Positions 45,187 through 56,799 of a DNA stretch of 64,000 nt are shown here, one piece after another. The translations under genes were made by a program, and so were the position numbers. Source of the stretch: Hofstenia miamia. Lineage: Eukaryota; Xenacoelomorpha; Acoela. Position 1 is the first letter of the stretch; every line of letters begins with the position of its first letter. The notes beneath the pieces are model-generated. The model saw nothing but the letters and a program-made list of their open reading frames with translations, was not told the DNA's origin and did not search any database. The DNA is taken from assembly GCA_004352715.1 (NCBI GenBank), contig SCFE01000119.1, positions 156,187 through 220,186 on the forward strand. The letters are read 5' to 3'.

Positions 45187-45665
45187 TAATAATGTTAAAA
45201 TTTTTAGAAAACCTTGCCTGTATGAAACGGTTTCATTAATGTAAAACAAGTCATTGAAAAGTTTTCCTCTAAACAAAAACAACCAAACCCATAATGAAAA
45301 TCCTACACAGAAAGCTACTACAACAAAATAGTTTCGCAGATGGGTTTTGAAGCAGTAAGTAAGTAAATAAGTATTTCCTGTAGTGGTTCGCTAATATTTA
45401 CAAAAATCTACAAAAATTGTGGTGGNTAATAATGTTAAAATTTTTAGAAAACCTTGCCTGTATGAAACGGTTTCATTAATGTAAAACAAGTCATTGAAAA
45501 GTTTTCCTCTAAACAAAAACAACCAAACCCATAATGAAAATCCTACACAGAAAGCTACTACAACAAAATAGTTTCGCAGATGGGTTTTGAAGCAGTAAGA
45601 AAGTATAAAAGTATTTCCTGTAGTGGTTCGCTAATATTTACAAAAATCTACAAAAATTGTGGTGG
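45187..45665. repeat. 239-bp direct duplication around a single N (45426)
   Basis: 45187-45425 and 45427-45665 are nearly identical, differing mainly in the AAGTAAGTAAATAAG versus AAGAAAGTATAAAAG patch. The N sits exactly at the junction, so these are most likely overlapping contig ends from two haplotypes. Confidence 0.9.
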
Positions 45666-45899
45666 CTGTCGCTGGACCAACAGACGAGAAGAGCAACAAG
45701 AAAAGATTTGCGACATGTTAAGACATGTATTAGTATATTTAACTCTATTTCATGTACCTAAACCGTTGTTCTCATTGCTATTTGATATGAGATGAGATGA
45801 ATAATTACCTAAAGTAAAAGAAGGTTTGAGGAAATTTTTTAGATACATTCAAGAACATTTTCAGTCTGTTTGTTATTTTCTTGATTTTACTTCATTATT

Positions 45900-47978
45900 T
45901 TATATTTTTAAGTGAATTGAAACTACTTGCTAGCTTCAATACTGCCGAGTCATTGCAGAAAGCTCCCAAAATTGACAAAACTCAAGAAAAGTTTAAATAC
46001 ATTTTGACAACGTTAGACGTTCTGCAGCATGGTTTTCATTTTACTTAATAAAAAAGTTGAATCAAATTCCGTTATACATGGATGCTGTGATTGCAAAAGA
46101 AGTGTGAAAAAGTTCTTTCTCATAAATCAGGCGATGCTACTAGCCATCTTAGTAGCCACGCCGACTCATGCATGAAAGTATTAATGCATAACACCAGCAT
46201 GAATTCTCTTGTTAATCATTCTGTGGCATTTACCACATCGGAAAAAAGACGATCTCAAGAAGGCTGAATTCATGTATCTTGTTGGTGGACATCATTCGTT
46301 TCATTCCCTCGAAAATGAAGGTCTTAGAGACTTGCTCCAAACTTTTGTTGATACTGCTGCTGTGAATGGCAAGTTCAATGTAGATGGTTCTTCTAAATAA
46401 ACGTAAATATTATTATTGCAGCTTCGGTAGAGTTTCAAGCTCAACGTGCTTAACATGCCATTAAATTTAAATTATTTGAACATTTTAGTAGCGGAAAATT
46501 GCTCCAACAACGGATGTATCGCGCGATAATTATAGGAAGATGTCCTACATTGATTTAAATGATTTTTGAATGAATGAACTTTTCAACTAAAACGTACATT
46601 GTTGGGCTTGCGAAGTTGTGGTTCGGAATGACACACAGGTTCTAATATTAAAATGCTTGTTTCTGCGATATTAGAGGAGTATAATGTATCAATGGATAAA
46701 GTTACAATAACCACTGATCATGGTTAAAATATAGTTTGTGGATTTCACGATAATTCACAACTTGATTGTATGTGCCACCAAACAGTTTGTGGATCTCTGG
46801 ATCATTATGATTCCGGTGGTTCTGCGTTGGTTATTTACTGCCATCAAACAGTTGGCTTACAAGAATCACTACCAATCACTATAAAATCTGGGGTAGTAAC
46901 AAGAGCCTGGACTTCAATTTATCAATGCGCTTACAGCTTTGAAAAAAGTAAGGACACATGTACAGAAATTTTTCAGGAGTGCAACGATCTTATGACACTA
47001 GCTTGAATAGATCTCGCAATGAACAAAAAAATCTTATAGTGTTCTAAATATTCTATCAAATCTTCGAAAACTTCGAGGCATCTGATGTACCCATAATTCA
47101 TAATTTATCTCGCTGTACCCTCGTATTACCTGTTAGTTTCTAAATTGAAAAATGATTTCAATTATGATGCTATAAACATTTTGCAGAAGAAACGTGTGTC
47201 ATATTTTGATCAGAAATTTCTTACTTCCCTCAAAGCTTATCATTGGTTAGGTACCTTAGTTGACCCCTTTTTCAAAACGTTTGCTTTTCTACCTCAAGTT
47301 TCTGCAAATGATCAAAGATTCACTTCTGATCTTGAGGAAGACGTCGTGAAGTGGCCACTTGTGTAATATCAAGCAAAATTCAGTTACAAGCAAGGGACAA
47401 TGATGCTATCCCACTGGCGAAGCGACGGCGTGTAGAAATAATAGAACAATCACAGCCTATTGATATATTTTCTGAGATGTAGTGCTTTTCCAGATGACAC
47501 AGTTATCCATGAAACTTGCATTGACGCCTTTGAAAATAATGCAGCATTTCTTCTTATCTGTGTATAGAGCCTTGACTGATGAGTCAACTGATGTCCTGCT
47601 ATGTTTTACCATTACAGTCATCCTCTTGTGGCTTAATAGTATCTCAATGTAGGGCTCGTCTATGCCCTGAATATGTATGCAAATTAGAAATGGTTTGCAT
47701 TCTACATAGTTGGGCTACTGTATCCAATAGGCTTAAGTTTTTGTATCTAATGTGTTTATTGAATATACGCTTTGTGTTTATTAAAGTTTTATTTAAGTGT
47801 TCATTAAATGACAAGAAGAGCTATGTTACTAAATCTGAGAGAACACCAGATTTTAAATGAACTTACCGAGCTAAAACGAGCCTCAATTAAGGGTTAAATT
47901 TGGCAAGCTGAGCCGGACCGAAAAGATTCAAAATCAAAGCGAGCTGAGCTTAAAAATGTCGGCTCGCTGGCAAGTCTG
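45900..47978 (+). mobile_element. Decayed hAT transposon, right end present
   Basis: The right end, read inward from 47978, is CAGACTTGCCAGCGAGCCGA, closely matching the ends of the small hAT MITE at 20347-20703. Subterminal GAGCT and GAGCC motifs follow. The left end was not found and may be lost or lie near the duplicated contig ends. A coding remnant fills the interior. Confidence 0.65.
46080..47480 (+). pseudogene. hAT transposase, BED finger to catalytic domain, broken
   Basis: Plus-strand fragments follow hAT order. At about 46080-46175 a BED-type zinc finger appears: GCCDCKRSVKKFF and, after a shift, SGDATSHLSSHADSCMK (C-x2-C then H-x4-C). At 46209-46400 comes KKAEFMYLVGGHHSFHSLEN and LLQTFVDTAAVNGKF, the segment after the finger in hAT proteins. 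At about 46670-46745 ILEEYNVSMDKVTITTDHG precedes a stop where the usual T-D-x-G-x-N motif lies. At 47145-47345 are KAYHWLGTLVDPFFKTFAFL and a DLEEDV tail. Many stops and shifts show it is dead. With matching ends it is a plausible parent family for the 20347-20703 MITE. Confidence 0.7.
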
Positions 47979-47986
47979 GTCTAAGG

Positions 47987-49020
47987 TGTTTCCTTTAAAT
48001 CGGGTCATGTCGGGTAATCAATAACGTTAACATTAATTGCTGGCTAAATTTATACATTTTTATGCCTTTGAAAAAGTCATTTTTACCCCAAAGCTGCCAA
48101 TTGCCTCCATTAAGGTAAAATCGAATTTGTCCCGATTTTCGAAAATATTTCTCCCAATTTGTTAAGAAATTTGGAAATCTCCCAATATGAATAGATCTAT
48201 GAGGAAATAATCGAAAATGAATAGATCTATGAGTAAATGTGCTTCCCTATCATGGTGAAAATTTGTGATAGAGATTATTTCTGTGTTTGAAAAACATAAA
48301 AATATAAACATTTTCACTGGTAATTCCCATTTTTGGAAAAGCTTTCGAATTCCTCCCATATCTGGTGTCAAAATATACAGTAGCTAACACTTTTTGCAAA
48401 AATAAATAACTTCAACCGTTTGCTTTCTGTAAATATATCCCCAAAATTACGTGATCGATTGTGATTTAAAATATGAAAGCAGAGGACTCCCTATCCAGTA
48501 GTGTTTTCAGATTTTAGATATCTCTATTATTTAGAGAATTATAAGTGGTTAAATACTTTTTGTAAGGAACATCACGAATTAAAAAATGCCTGATACTCGC
48601 CTGTACATCACTACAATCAATGCATAGCAAAGCATTTTTCCCCACTACTGGCTAGCTAGTTATGTGTTTTTGTTTATTTTAATGCAGATTTAGGAAGACC
48701 AGTCGGATTGGGCCCAAAAAGTTTGACCTGTTTCCAGAACTGTTGGGATTGGTGCTCATGGGTCAATTGCAGTAATCTACTGAGTGAATTGCTTTGAGCA
48801 GTTTCTGCTTTTTGTAAGACATTTGCCACCGAAATACACTGTCACTACAATCTTTTGCAAGAACACTAATCAATTATATATTTTTATAAAAAATTCCAAG
48901 CACATAAAAATTTAACACCACTTCGAAATCAGTAATTTGCCAATACAGCTCTTACTGAATATCTGCGAATATCAATGCTTTGGCACAAACTCAAGTCAAA
49001 GACTAATGTCAAGTTTTCAT
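47987..49020. other. Non-coding stretch
   Basis: Contains a short local repeat ATGAATAGATCTATGAG at about 48187-48235 (two copies). No gene was seen. Confidence 0.4.
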
Positions 49021-49024
49021 GAAG

Positions 49025-49215
49025 CTAGAAATAATAGGTAAACAACTTTAATGTATGAATGAAATTGGACGCTAGATCATTTACAAGATTCGAAATTTTT
49101 CTTTTAATCAATGGAGCTAAATAAGCCACTGCAAGCTCCACTGCAAGCTCACTAGCATCCTCTTCAATAGAAGATGAGGTAATATTTATGTATGATATAC
49201 TTTGTTTCTTTCATG
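49025..49215 (-). other. Unknown coding-like segment, copy 1
   Basis: The minus strand is open from a TGA near 49218 to TAG 49025-49027, about 60 codons, without an ATG. It includes INITSSSIEEDASELAVELA and VAYLAPLIKRKIS. A diverged counterpart at 51666-51765 keeps the same frame. Copy 1 has an internal 12-base tandem duplication (CTTGCAGTGGAG) that preserves frame. It may be an exon of an unknown gene family or a repeat. Confidence 0.3.
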
Positions 49216-49859
49216 TGTCATCCTTAGATTATAACTTAATTTGCTTGGGGGATTATGCAACTTAGTCTATTATACTGCTTGATTCTATATTGTTCCAGAA
49301 TTATTCTACAATACTGCATTTGAATACTCTTAGTAGTTTATGATATCAATAGCGTGGTGCTAATCTCAATAGATAGCTTGTATTTTCATGTACATTTTTT
49401 CAGTTTGTGGCATCATTTACGAACTTCATTAATATAGTCCAAGCTAATCATATATATTTTCTATAGACATAATACCAACAGCAATGAGGCTCCGAATTGG
49501 GGGTTCTGGGATACACTTGTATTAGTTGAACTAAGATCAAAATAATGTACCATTTGCAAATCTAATTTTCTGTTTTGCAAAAATGAAATAATCAATTTAA
49601 TTATATTGTGATTTCCTCCAATTGCTTGTAATTGTTAGATTAAAGTCATTTTCATTTAGATCCTTCATGACTCAAACAAAAGGCAAGAATATTACTATCT
49701 TGTCAATAGATGAAAGCATTCCTTTAAATAATACAAAATGTAGCAAACAAACTTTTCAATTTTCCATATTTTTCTAAAGGGGGATATCAATTAGCTTCTT
49801 TCTATTAATCAGTGAATATGGGACATGTGCATTCATGCAATTTTATATTTTTTGCAGGC

Positions 49860-50060
49860 ATACACTAACGGAATGCATGCGCTGGTTTACAGCCCTGCTA
49901 TTCATCCTTAGAGCTAGGCCAGACAGTATATAAATACCAAAAGTGCGGTATTTTTACAATACCAAAAAACGCCGATACCACGGTATCTTTCCTAAAAATT
50001 GATTGGTATTTTAATTAAAGGTATGCGTATTGTTTGCAACCCTGCTGGTTAATATGAAAA
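49860..50060. repeat. Possible hAT-type MITE with AATACC motifs
   Basis: Around 49940-50030 the pattern AATACCAAAAGTGCGGTATT and GATACCACGGTATC gives several inverted ATACC/GGTAT units. A right-end candidate CAGCAGGGTTGCAAACAATA reads inward from about 50046. The left end is unclear. Confidence 0.35.
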
Positions 50061-50784
50061 CTTAAAATATTTCTGTGTGATGTCTAGACTATAACACTTT
50101 GAAAAACTCAGGAAATGTCTCAAGAAGGTCTATTACGATTACATAACTGATTAGTGCACAAAATTGTATCAAAAATACTTTCACAAAAACGAGCTATTTA
50201 TAGATTTTTTCTAAAAAAACAAATTTTTTAATGTGCCCATTCGGAGCATTTATTTCTTTGTAGAGCAATAGTCATGATTATGAAATTAAATCCTTTTCAT
50301 TTATGATCAAGGTCGAAAGATCCACTGCAGTTTTAATAAACTGGTGAAATGTAACATTTCTGTAAGGTTCCCTTGTTTCTCGCATTTTGATGTCAAATAT
50401 GGTTTCATGGTTCAGTTAGAGATTCCATTCTCTTTGTCAGACCCTAATTTTCAATAAAATGTATGCATATTTATAATTACTAGGTCCTTCATAAGTCACT
50501 AAATCAAAATTTAGAAATCAATTCCTTTTTACATGGAAACTGCGGAAAATGTCGTGTAATTGATATAACCACAGTATACTACGACTGCAAAAAATATATT
50601 ATATTTTTGTCTGTAATTTAAAATTTTTAGTAATGAAATAAATGCCTAAGAAAAATTTAGACCTAAAGTAGTTTGAAATTTTGAGATAAAATGAATATGG
50701 AAAAATGGGATTTTAGGTAAGTGATGTCAATTTTATAAAGTGAAATTTTGCATTTTTTAGGTAACGAACAACAACCTAGTAATT

Positions 50785-51030
50785 ACCGTAAATCCTCATG
50801 TATAAGCCGCCACCATTTAGAAGCTACACCCCAAACTATGAAGGTTGTTTTTTAAGTTAAAACCCATGTAAACGATTGCGTTAGTAACTTTAAAAGTACA
50901 TTAAACATTAAAACGCATCTTTTAAGTCTTTGCGAGTCGTTATTTACCCACAATTATCAAACCAGCATTTAGGCATTCTAAAATATAGCTTAACCCCGAA
51001 CTTAGTGGGAAGTTTACAGACATAATTTTT
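50785..51030 (+). repeat. Dispersed repeat (pair with 27170-27440)
   Basis: Begins near CCGTAAATCCTCATGTATAA followed by GCCGCC and ends near TTAACCCCGAACTTAGTGGG. Order and orientation of shared blocks match the copy at 27170-27440. Confidence 0.6.
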
Positions 51031-51665
51031 AGACTTAATTATTTATGGTACTTCTTACTAATGCATCTATTATTCTTTTTAGTTGTTTTAGGTAGCAAGT
51101 ACCTGTCACTATTATGTTTGGATTTCCGGGTTTCAAATGTCATATAGTCTAACCGATGTATGTCTTCGCACATGCATCAGAATTATGTAAATATACTATT
51201 GACGATGGTGGAATCTGATCAATATTTTGAAAGAAATCAACGGTTTTAATTCATGTAAAAATAGTAACAATTTTCGATTACTTTAGAACTTAATTCTCAT
51301 GATTGATTTTTGTATGATGGATAAAGGTAATTGCCAATATAATGATTTTAAATTGGAATTGTTTGGTGTTATCTTTAAATAAATGTTCTTAAATTTATCA
51401 TTAATGATATTTTTGATTTAATTGTGCGGATAGCCATTTTCTTCAAATGTTGCGTACAATTGATTTAGACTTGTAATCATTAATTCATAGGTTGATAATA
51501 ATTTCATTATTCTATTGCAAAGACATTTGATGATGTTAGATTTATGCTTAAAAGAGATGCTTACATCTGAACTATATATAAAAAACCTACAAATACTGGT
51601 CTATATATTCCATTTATATCTTATTGTGATGGAAAATTTATGTACAAAGTGACATTAGAAAGATA

Positions 51666-51765
51666 CAATATCTGAAATTATTCTTTTAATCAAGGAAGTT
51701 ACATAGGCCACTAAAAGCACACTAGTGTCTTCTTCAATATAAAATGAGGTAATAATTTAAGCCAT
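51666..51765 (-). other. Unknown coding-like segment, copy 2
   Basis: The minus strand reads IITSFYIEEDTSVLLVAYV, then TSLIKRIISDIVSF and a stop. Aligned to copy 1 (49025-49215) it shares I-T-S-x-x-I-E-E-D-x-S, V-A-Y and L-I-K-R-x-I-S. Substitutions and an in-frame length difference leave the frame open. Confidence 0.3.
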
Positions 51766-52619
51766 CTGAAAGGCTAATACATAATTGCACTTTTGTTAAT
51801 AGTACTAGGAAACTGCCTGTGCTATGCACAGGGGTTTCAATGGGCTGTATAAATATTTAGTAAATGAATAAACTTGAAATATACCATATGTAGTGTTCTT
51901 AAAATTTTAGGAACAAAATAAGTAATAAATGTGATCATCATACATTGATAAAAGGATTTTTATTCACAATTTTAGCATATGACACTCCTCAATTAACCAT
52001 TTAATATTATTAGCACATGCAAAGTATGGTATCACCTAATGCAAAAGGGTGTATAGAACAACAACAAAATCGAGTCCATTATTGTAGTATTATAGATTTT
52101 GAAGACTTGAAATATATGTGAATTAATTACTTGTACTATTTACATATATGTTCTACTTTGTGTGTAGTTCCTTATTAAATGTGTTTATAATTATAATTGT
52201 CATGAAGCAAAGACCTGTATAAGCAATGAATTTGTAGATAGGCCATTTTGTGTCCTATTTGACAGAATTTTGGATTTTGGTTTAAACACATTAAGTACTC
52301 ATCAGAACATATTTTAGGTTGGGTAAAAATCTATTCATTGCATTTTTGCTTTTTGCTTGTGACCTTGTAAACTGTGCCTAAAATGTAAAATGTACTCAGG
52401 TTAAATCAACTTACTACATGAAATTAATGCTTTAGTAAGTAAAAAGAAAAAACAATGTCAATACTCAATTAGAAGAAAAACAGTTTATTAAGCACTGATT
52501 AACATACAAGCAGTGCATGTTAAATGTACAAAAGTAAATTTCAAAAGTTAGCAAATAGCTTATTCCAATTTAAAAAATATTGTTTTGCATTACATCTTTA
52601 TCTCAAATATGTCGATGCT

Positions 52620-52771
52620 TTAGAAATGGTCAATATCCTTATTTTCAACTGGAAGGTTTGCCTTCTTTTTCTTCAATGTAATAAATGAGACTGCTACTAA
52701 CTCAAGGATCATATGAATACATTCAACTGCAATGAGGAAGCTCCATCCTGTCCAAAGTCCAAGATTGCCAC
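52620..52771 (-). CDS. DEG/ENaC channel gene B, last exon (TM2), copy 1
   Basis: The exon starts after an acceptor (minus TTTTAG, 52777-52772), completes a split codon with two bases and runs 49 residues to TAA 52620-52622. It encodes GNLGLWTGWSFLIAVECIH, the pore helix with the G-W-S filter, followed by a basic KKKK and an acidic tail ending IDHF. Phase and sequence fit exon 61016-61121. Compared with gene A, the helix is highly conserved while the tails differ. The same exon appears again at 54224-54375 because of the contig duplication, so gene B has one such exon. Confidence 0.92.
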
Positions 52772-54223
52772 CTAAAATTCAAGTATGATAATATATATAT
52801 AAAAGTGCAATATATAAATATAGTAACCCCCACAAACTTTTTCAAGTAACAGCTGTATGCCTGGGTGATAAACCCCCTGTAGTAAATGTCAAGCCCTACT
52901 GTAAAAGTTTGCATTTGGCTACCAAATACAATTGTGCTCCTTTGAATAGCTTTAATTTCACCACTGAAGCCCTTGAGGAGGATAATAATTCTTTAAACCA
53001 TGTTAACTTCATGCACAAATTAACCTTAAACCATTTAGACATGTTTTAAATTTTGATGGTTGCCTGTAAACACTTTTAAATGCTTTTGTATCAGAAATAT
53101 TAAAATCTCTAAAATTGGAATGTACAATGCAAATGAGAAATTTCTGCTCTATTAATTTCATCTAGAAAATGCTCTTAGTGGTGTGCACTGTTGTGCAGCA
53201 CATCTGGTTGCTACCTTTGACTTCTGCGCTGGCAAACATTAGGATTGTGGGTAGCCTATCTACATAAAAAGAAACAGTTAATTGTAGTTGCTGCTGCCAA
53301 GACTATGTTTTAACCAAATATTGTTAATTAATTTTGTAAATTAAGGTGAACATATTTGAATCTTTTGCTTAGTCATCCATTGAAATCATGTAAAAATATT
53401 GCCATTGATTCATTAATTTATCCATCTCTAAAGTAGATTATTTCAATTAGTAATTTTAATGTAGAAAACCTAAATAAAAAGATCTCAACAAGAGCATATT
53501 TACATTCTGCTAATCATTTACTCAAGCATTTCTTAGAAATTAATTCTATGTGAAAAGGCATTTGTATTTAGTTAATTTGGACATTTTTAAATTTTCTAAA
53601 AAAACCTTCAACTTTTCTGTTATCTTTTACAACATTGTAATAATGTTTTTTGTAAAGTCCACCTTCAACAATGATTTACAAATCACATTAGTTACAACAA
53701 TAATTTCACTTATAGAGCCATTGAAAAACTATAACTCTAATGGCACCATTGGATTTTATATTTTCTTATCCTTATTGCACAGCTAAAAATATAAAATTTT
53801 CTACTGCTGCTGAAGAAATTTTTGAATAGCAAAAGCACTTTTGAATACTTATATAATATAAGCAACCAACTAAAAATGTTTCCTTATATTTAAAGTGGGT
53901 TTGCTTTGCTGCTCTGTACTTGCAAATATTATGTTAGGAGCATATTGTTGCTGGAAAATTAAAAGCAAAGTGTTGCAATGTGACTGAAAAATTTAACAAT
54001 GTTTAATACAATTTTCATTTAAAATGAAAAGTCCTTCTACAAGAATAATTCTTAAGCTTTTTAATTGAAATATAATTCTTCCTATCCAAGCAATATAACC
54101 CTTTAAATANCAAGCAGTGCATGTTAAATGTACAAAAGTAAATTTCAAAAGTTAGCAAATAGCTTATTCCAATTTAAAAAATATTGTTTTGCATTACATC
54201 TTTATCTCAAATATGTCAATGCT

Positions 54224-54375
54224 TTAGAAATGGTCAATATCCTTATTTTCAACTGGAAGGTTTGCCTTCTTTTTCTTCAATGTAATAAATGAGACTGCTA
54301 CTAACTCAAGGATCATATGAATACATTCAACTGCAATGAGGAAGCTCCATCCTGTCCAAAGTCCAAGATTGCCAC
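54224..54375 (-). CDS. DEG/ENaC channel gene B, last exon (TM2), duplicate copy 2
   Basis: The exon encodes the same protein end as 52620-52771, with matching acceptor and stop (TAA 54224-54226). It lies in the second copy of the 1.6-kb duplicated contig end. Treat it as the same exon unless reads show both copies in one chromosome. Confidence 0.88.
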
Positions 54376-55751
54376 CTAAAATTCAAGTATGATAATATAT
54401 ATATAAAAGTGCAATATATAAATATAGTAACCCCCACAAACTTTTTCAAGTAACAGCTGTATGCCTGGGTGATAAACCCCCTGTAGTAAATGTCAAGCCC
54501 TACTGTAAAAGTTTGCATTTGGCTACCAAATACAATTGTGTACATTTTAAGAACAATTCTTGTAAATGCAAGCATGTGCTCCTTTCAATAGCTTTACTTT
54601 CACCACTGAAGCCCTTGAGGAGGATAATAATTCTTTAAACCATGTTAACTTCATGCACAAATTAACCTTAAACCATTTAGACATATTTTAAATTTTGATG
54701 GTTGCCTGTAAACACTTTTAAATGCTTTTGTATCAGAAATATTAAAATCTCTAAAATTGGAATGCACAATGCAAATGAGAAATTTCTGCTCTATTAATTT
54801 CATCTAGAAAATGCTCTTAGTGGTGTGCACTGTTGTGCAGCACATCTGGTTGCTACCTTTGACTTCTGCGCTGGCAAACATTAGGATTGTGGGTAGCCTA
54901 TCTACATAAAAAGAAACAGTTAATTGTAGTTGCTGCTGCCAAGACTATGTTTTAACCAAATATTGTTAATTAATTTTGTAAATTAAGGTGAACATATTTG
55001 AATCTTTTGCTTAGTCATCCATTGAAATCATGTAAAAATATTGCCATTGATTCATTAATTTATCCATCTCTAAAGTAGATTATTGCAATTAGTAATTTTA
55101 ATGTAGAAAACCTAAATAAAAAGATCTCAACAAGAGCATATTTACATTCTGCTAATCATTTACTCAAGCATTTCTTAGAAATTAATTCTATGTGAAAAGG
55201 CATTTGTATTTAGTTAATTTGGACATTTTTAAATTTTCTAAAAAAACCTTCAACTTTTCTGTTATCTTTTACAACATTGTAATAATGTTTTTTGTAAAGT
55301 CCACCTTCAACAATGATTTACAAATCACATTAGTTACAACAATAATTTCACTTATAGAGCCATTGAAAAACTATAACTCTAATGGCACCATTGGATTTTA
55401 TATTTTCTTATCCTTATTGCACAGCTAAAAATATAAAATTTTCTACTGCTGCTGAAGAAATTTTTGAATAACAAAAGCACTTTTGAATACTTATATAATA
55501 TAAGCAACCAACTAAAAATGTTTCCTTATATTTAAAGTGGGTTTGCTTTGCTGCTCTGTACTTGCAAATATTATGTTAGGAGCATATTGTTGCTGGAAAA
55601 TTAAAAGCAAAGTGTTGTGATTTGACTGAAAAATTTAACAATGTTTAATACAATTTTCATTTAAAATGAAAAGTCCTTCTACAAGAATAATTCTTAAGCT
55701 TTTTAATTGAAATATAATTCTTCCTATCCAAGCAATATAACCCTTTAAATA

Positions 55752-56799
55752 TGAGATAGTTAATAAAGTTTATGTTTATTAATCTCTAAATGTATGCAGA
55801 GGCTTATACAAGAGGGATCAATCTTAGAGTGTCCCCTTGTCAGATTTTGTTTGGTTTAATCAAAATTTTTTAGCAAAATTTCATAAAATTTAAAAGCCAA
55901 GGTCATTAAATGCTTCTTAGGGTCTATTGTTTGAATATTTTCACAAATTACAGTGGAGTTTTGATGACTTTCCATTGCTCACTTGATTATGACTGCAATT
56001 TCCACCATATGCCTCTTAATATATGTCTGTAACATGACAATTATTTAAGCATGCATGCCTGAATTGTTCAAATAGTTCAGTAAGCATGTTAAGGTGGCAG
56101 AAAAATCCTAGTCTTCAGAATAATCAAAATAATAAGACTATTCTCTTGAAGTAAACCATTTTAAAGTATTGTGACCCTCCTGCTGAGTACTATGCCCTAT
56201 GACCCTGTAAAACTGTGTAATTAAATCATTACATATGAATTAGGTTGTACTCAGGCTTTATGTTCACAGTGTATTATTTTACATCATTGAATGCAGAATG
56301 AATCTAAATATCTGATATCTTATGCAAGCTACAGCAATTATTGCTCCATTCCTCCTAACAACTTGACTCAGTGACATTTTTGAAAGATCGTCTTAAGATT
56401 CTAGCTATTGCTAATAATGCTACATTCTCACTTTTGCAATCCAAACTCCTCTACATAGTGCTTATACTTTTTGCTTACTGCTATTAGTGATCCACCTTCT
56501 ACTGGGATTACTTCAACTTGCTGTTCCTAATATTTCAAATTATGTACTCCTACTATGCCTAGCCTCCTTGCTTTACTCACTCTGCTAGTCTCCAAGTTTA
56601 AGTCACAACATATTTTAATGATTTCATTCTCTATGTCTGTCTATAAATGTGTTTATAGTATATTTCAAGCAATGCTGCTTAAAAAACAAAAAGTAACCAT
56701 ATAGCACTTTGGTTGCCCTATTAATCACATAACATTCACACATTCAACACAGCTGATTCTGCTTATACCACACTCTTCTCTCACTATTTCCCATTTGCT
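55752..56799. other. Intronic non-coding stretch of gene B
   Basis: No gene or repeat boundary recognised. Composition shifts to CT-rich from about 56350. Confidence 0.4.

Larger units (their letters stand above)
52507..55751. repeat. About 1.6-kb duplication across a single N (54110)
   Basis: 52507-54109 and 54111 to about 55751 align along their whole length with few substitutions and one insertion of about 37 bases in copy 2 (near 54540-54580). The N lies at the junction. This pattern fits two haplotype contigs placed end to end rather than a biological tandem duplication. Confidence 0.88.

Noticed and set aside
53550-53786. 78-codon plus frame repeated at 55192-55428
   Set aside because: Identical because of the contig duplication; F/I/N-rich with no domain, within an intron of gene B.
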